A stretch of 64,000 nt of DNA from Larix kaempferi. Its lineage: Eukaryota; Streptophyta; Pinopsida; Pinales; Pinaceae. Positions 59,776 to 64,000 of the stretch are shown here, one piece after another. The stretch covers positions 2,232,001 to 2,296,000 of the forward strand of contig BSBM01000036.1 in assembly GCA_027924585.1 (NCBI GenBank), in the 5' to 3' direction. The notes under the pieces were generated by a model. That model was not told the origin of the DNA. It was given only the letters and a program-made list of their open reading frames with translations, and did not search any database. Within the stretch, counting starts at the first letter, position 1. Each line of letters opens with the position of its first letter. A program made the position numbers and the translations under genes.

Positions 59776-61785
59776 GACTTTGGTAATATTATCAAGTAAC
59801 AAACCAAATGTTTTTTCAAAATACTATACAGTGAAACTATATTTTAGTAAAGAAACAAAGAAATTGTATTTCAAAACAAGGAATCTAGACAATTAAACCA
59901 AGATGAGAACAATAACAAAGAAAGGAATAGGACACCCAATCGACCATGCTATTGACACAAAAGGAAAATTGCACCATGCACAATCTAACAAAACAACAAG
60001 AAAACCATTTGTACAATGAAAAGGGAATAACAAGGAATACCTTGGGAAACACTACCTTCTTCAAGATGCTACATAAACTTAGGGATGGGATTGATAAAGG
60101 ACTCGTTCCACTTGAGTTGAGCACACAGAACAAAATTAGGTCATCACCATGTTAACAATTAAAGGGTAAAGTGATAATGGAGAGGGATAATCTATAGTGC
60201 TTAGGGTCTGAGCAGGAGGAATACTAGTTGCCGAGATGGAAGGAAAATACAATGAATGACTAAGAAGACCGATATAGAGGGAAGCACATTCCCCAAGTAT
60301 GCAATAGAGTATAATTAATAAGTTGTATGGGCATTGTATGGTCCCGATAACAAATCTCAACCAGATGGAGAACCCATAGTGCCTCCAAAAAGGCTAAGGT
60401 AAGGTATGCCTATGACCGAGAAGATGGGTAGATGCACCTATTGTGCTCATGGAGTATGGAAGGGGCTAGACAAGATACACATCGAAGTCACCGAGTGAGT
60501 CAAAACACCCGTGGAAGAAGATGGGACCCTAGACAATGTACACGTCGCAGGAGCACCTTGTTTGAATCCACATCAGGATTAAATGCATGGATATGTTGTG
60601 GATCGGGTCAAGACAAGAGATTTGGCATATTAACCCCATTAAATTTATGCATTTAAAACAATATGACAAAGACATGTGCTACATGGAACAATTATTAACC
60701 CCAACATTGAAACCATTGATCTGAATACTATGCAAACGTTTTGACATAATGTTTTCCCCTTACAACCTTCTATTTAGGATTTGTTTAAGAGTTTGAAGGA
60801 GTGGTTATAAAGTTATACACACACTTGACCATATACTTATATACAAAATCGAATTGACTAAACAATGGGCACCAATGTCAAATCCTAAGCCTTAGGATGG
60901 TATCGTAGACCATGACAAATAGTTAGGGGTAAAATTAATACCCAATGGTCATTGTGATGACTCTGTTAGTATTTGGATATATGTACACCCATATAATAGT
61001 AGTGCAACTTTTCCTACATAGCAGGTTATGGGTTTTAATGGCATACTCTTGTATAAGTACTCATAGGAATAATACTTCAAGGTTAAGTAATTGTCCTATT
61101 TGGTTATCGTCGTCACAAGTAATGACATAGGAGACTATTCTTAACTAATGTAAAGAATGTTGAATAGGGATATAGAACTCTGTAAGTAAGCCATAGTTCT
61201 ATCAACGACAAGAGTAATTCAGATAAAATATTATAGAATAGAAAGTATTGTTTATTTGTTATTTTAGCAAATTTGGGTATGTTGCATATGGTTTCAGAGT
61301 TGTAGTTATAGAACTTAGGCCTATATGGGTATGTTGTTTATTTGTTATTACAACTACAAACAAATTAGTGTCGTAATCATTTTTATGGAGGTAAGACGTG
61401 GGTAAGACAGATCACTGTCTTAAAGAATCATTAGTTAAAAGGACATAGTAGTTAAATTGTTATATACATTAATGACTTTATTATTTAATACTGCCTTAAC
61501 AAGCATTTATTACTTCCGCAATCACAATTTTAACATTTAATGTTGGTATAATTTTTTTAAAATTTTTTATGAAATTATCGGGATCGTGATTTGGACGTAT
61601 GAATCCATCCCACGATTTGGAGGTTATTCCTCAACACTCCCAAATAAAATAACCCCCAATATTTATATTACTATGTCAAATAAAAAAAACCCCTTGACCC
61701 CTTAATATGGGGCAATATATTTTTGAGGTTTTTAAGAGTATTCAACCCCCCAATATGAATGGACGTGATATGATATTGCCTCACT
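59776..61785. other. Right part of transposon, no gene seen
   Basis: No supported coding frame. 60360-60620 is less AT-rich with a short plus frame (60432-60656) lacking other support. The last ~250 bp contain C-rich motifs (aacccccaatattt, aaaccccttgacccc, caaccccccaatatg) that echo the left end. Confidence 0.4.
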
Positions 61786-61800
61786 AGTGAACCCCCCGTG
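61786..61800 (+). repeat. Right terminal inverted repeat
   Basis: agtgaaccccccgtg, the exact complement of the left end. Confidence 0.9.
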
Positions 61801-61808
61801 CTAAAAGT
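61801..61808 (+). repeat. Target-site duplication, right copy (ctaaaagt)
   Basis: Identical to 48122-48129. Confidence 0.92.
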
Positions 61809-63040
61809 TGACCCATGGGCCATGGAACCAGAGGAGAGGGGCACCCCTAAAACTATCTTGATGTCCTGAATCCAACGGAGTCGGCCGTTTGTTGATCTGA
61901 GCCATGATCGTCATTTTATGGCTCGTTCCAACTCGCATCCCAAAAGCCTTCAGGGACACATGTTGGATACCTACCGGGGGCATAGAATTCCAAGCATGCA
62001 ACAAAACCAGGTTCCGGGAAGTCATGCAAGTGTTTCTAGGAAGGTTCCGGCTGGGAATGATATCCATGAGTCCCCTGTCTATTATTTTGAAAATTTGACC
62101 TCCATGTGCAAAAATTGCATAGTCCCTTACTGAGCAAAACCCTAGTTTCCAAAATGGACCTAAAAATTGACCCTTGGGCCATGGGACCAGAGGAGAGAGG
62201 AATCCCTAGCACTTTCCTAATGTCTTGAATCCAATGGAGTCGACCCTTTGTCGATTTGATCCACGATCGTCATTCAATGGCTCGTTCCAACTCGCATCCC
62301 AAAGGCCTTCAGGGAGACCTGTGGGATACCTAACAGGCGCTTAGAATTCCAACCGTGCAACAAAACCGGGTTCTGAGAAGTACGACATGCATTTCTAGGA
62401 AGTTTCCAACTAGGAACACTAACCATAAGTTCTTGGTCGATGATTTTGCAAATTTGACCCCCATGTGCAAAACATTGCACAGTCGCTTACTAAGCAAAAC
62501 CCTAGTTTCCAAAATGGACCTCAAAGTTGACCCCTTGGCCATGGGACCAGAGGAGAGGAGAACCCCTAGCACTATCCCAATATCCTGAATCCAACGAAGT
62601 CGACCATTTTTTTATCCGAGCCATGTTCGTCATTCTATGGATCATTCCAACTCGCATCCCAAAGTCCTTCAGGGACAATTGTTGGATACCTACCAAGGGC
62701 ATAGAATTCCAATCGTGCAACAAAACCGGGTCCTGGGAAGTCCTGCAAGTGTGTCTAGGAAGGTTCCATCTAGGAACGCTAGCCATAAGTCCCCGGTCAA
62801 TGATTTTTCAAAGTTGACCCCCATGTGAAAAAATTGCATAGTCCCTTACTGAGCAAAACCCTAGTTTCCAAAATGGATCTAAAAGTTGACACCTGGGCCA
62901 TGGGACAGGAGGAGAGGGGCACCCCTAGAACTATCTTGATGTCCTGAATCCAATGGATTTGAATGTTTTTTCGATCCAAGAAAATACTACTGTTCTATGG
63001 CCCATTTAAACTCACACCCCAAAGGCTTTGAGGGACACCT
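61801..63040 (+). repeat. Right part of ~358-bp tandem repeat array
   Basis: Continues the interrupted unit, then units start at 62095, 62454 and 62814 (spacings 359 and 360); the last fades near 63040. A much more diverged unit is recognisable at about 63470-63700 ('gagaaaaaccctagtt', 'aagtgtgtttgggaa'). Confidence 0.92.
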
Positions 63041-64000
63041 ATAGATGGTTATACGAGAGAAAATACAACAAAATAATAATGAGCATGGGGATAGTGATAA
63101 TGAGCATAGAGATGGTGATAGTGATAGTTATAATCAAAATGGGCACGAGGATGCGGATATTATGGTTTACTTAGATGGGAGAAAAAAACAAAGAAAACAA
63201 ATACATGACGAAACTTGTGCAATTTATCAAGTTGTAACAAGTCTATGCAATTTAACAATCTATCATGCTATCAATGGTTGGCTAGGATTTCTAGGCCCAT
63301 TTAAAATCCAGAGAAAATTTGTTAGAACTCTATGATTGAATGGGGAGGATGGACCTATCGAAATAGATGCATTGCAACTAATGACATGTCCTTTCAATGC
63401 ACAATTTTCATTTCGTGCCTCCAATTTCATTTAGGTCAAGTGTCTCAAGGGGAGATGGAAACTTCATCCTTGGGAATAATAACCAAACCAAGCAACAAAA
63501 TTGAATGTTGTAATTTTTGGAAAGTGTGTTTGGGAAATACCAACATGAGTGCATTGTCCATAAACTCCCATGCAAATGTTTTATGAATTCGACCTTTTAA
63601 TGCAAAATCTTCTTTGCCTCTTAATGAGAAAAACCCTAGTTGGATACGGGTTCCAATAAGATGTCTTTTACTCCACATATGGGTACTCATGCCTTGGCCA
63701 TGATCATGGAAGGGAAACAATAGACTTAGGTCCTTGACCATGCTTAGAGGAGGGAAACAAAAACCTTATGCGCTAAATATAACTTCTTAGGCTCAACCTT
63801 CATGAATGTGTCATTAGACCTCCACATAGGACAATGAATACATTGTGGGGCCCTAGCCATCATCAAGTGATTAAACAAGTGATTTATGACCATATTAAAT
63901 TTTCTAAATTTTCTAAAGCTTATGGACACCATGATCAAGTCTTGGGTGTCTTGGATAAGTCTCAAGTCCTTAACAAGAGCATCAAGTATTAAACCTTCCT
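63041..64000. other. Edge of the array, no firm gene
   Basis: A 96-residue plus frame (63045-63335) begins with an Asp/Asn/His-rich repeat region (63080-63160 has imperfect 'gatagtgataatgagca' repeats), then a short globular stretch. No homology recognised and no splice context. The rest is a diverged array unit and non-coding DNA. Confidence 0.35.

Larger units (their letters stand above)
48130..61800 (-). mobile_element. 13.7-kb DNA transposon with transposase gene, inserted in the tandem array
   Basis: Terminal inverted repeats CACGGGGGGTTCACT (48130-48144) and its exact complement (61786-61800) are flanked by a perfect 8-bp duplication. Deleting the insert and one duplication leaves a repeat unit of 73 + 286 = 359 bp, matching its neighbours (357-360). 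It carries a transposase gene (50791-55072, minus) and unrelated cargo, including a receptor-kinase fragment. An 8-bp duplication occurs in hAT, P and a few other superfamilies; the CA.. terminus and the protein motif order fit P-like better than hAT, but this is unproven. Strand is given by the transposase. Confidence 0.9.

Noticed and set aside
48130-61800. CACTA (En/Spm) transposon, because the ends start CAC
   Set aside because: CACTA elements make 3-bp duplications and start CACTA/CACTG; here the duplication is 8 bp and the end is CACGG.
48130-61800. hAT assignment from the 8-bp duplication alone
   Set aside because: No hAT C-terminal dimerisation motif was seen in the protein; superfamily left open.
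1-64000. tRNA, rRNA or organelle-derived genes
   Set aside because: Scanned for TψC-arm-like and cloverleaf patterns by eye; none convincing.

Overview
This is a 64 kb piece of a large plant nuclear genome. It is AT-rich, almost gene-free and packed with nested transposable elements. Plant-type copia and gypsy retrotransposons, an initiator-tRNA-Met primer-binding site, 5-bp target-site duplications, LINE remnants and short GT-AG introns all point to a seed plant. The repeat density and the style of the LINE and of the long non-gag-pol retroelement ORFs suggest a gymnosperm, but that is inference and not proven by the sequence.

Layout. 1-4244: end of a gypsy-like LTR element on the plus strand (long accessory ORF, polypurine tract, 2.0-kb 3' LTR). 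4245-14.7 kb: an old minus-strand coiled-coil ORF split by a complete, non-autonomous copia element (6740-14180; two 604-bp LTRs; TSD ctatt). 15.3-17.3 kb: decayed minus-strand gypsy remnant. 17343-23.6 kb: minus-strand copia element with a 3' LTR and nearly full gag-pol but no 5' LTR. 26084-29444: small LTR element with an iMet-type primer-binding site that encodes a coiled-coil protein instead of gag-pol, with a solo LTR nested in it (26723-27489, TSD tacac). 30.9-31.4 kb: the only convincing host gene, a three-exon, 96-residue secreted peptide precursor ending in a phytosulfokine-like DYIYT motif. 31645-31757: imperfect hairpin. 32624-39916: LTR element with ~1.5-kb LTRs and a long decayed non-gag-pol ORF. 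39.9-42.1 kb: 5'-truncated LINE. 42.1-47.3 kb: AT-rich, gene-poor DNA with one LTR-like fragment and a few exon-like scraps.

47342-63040 holds the most striking structure: a tandem array of ~358-bp units interrupted by a 13,671-bp DNA transposon (48130-61800). Its 15-bp terminal inverted repeats begin CACGGGGGG, and it is flanked by a perfect 8-bp target duplication (ctaaaagt). Removing the insert and one duplication restores a 359-bp unit, so the array itself supplies the empty site. The transposon carries a ~1.3-kb-codon transposase gene on the minus strand (two CCHH zinc fingers, then a candidate DDE core) broken by one nonsense codon and likely frameshifts, plus a piece of a CLV1/BAM-type receptor kinase, apparently captured host sequence. 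Superfamily is not settled; 8-bp TSD and motif order suggest a P-like or related group.

The genes do not form a pathway. The window records layered insertions: host gene and satellite array as substrate, with retroelements and one large DNA transposon inserted among them, several as defective passengers needing another element's enzymes.
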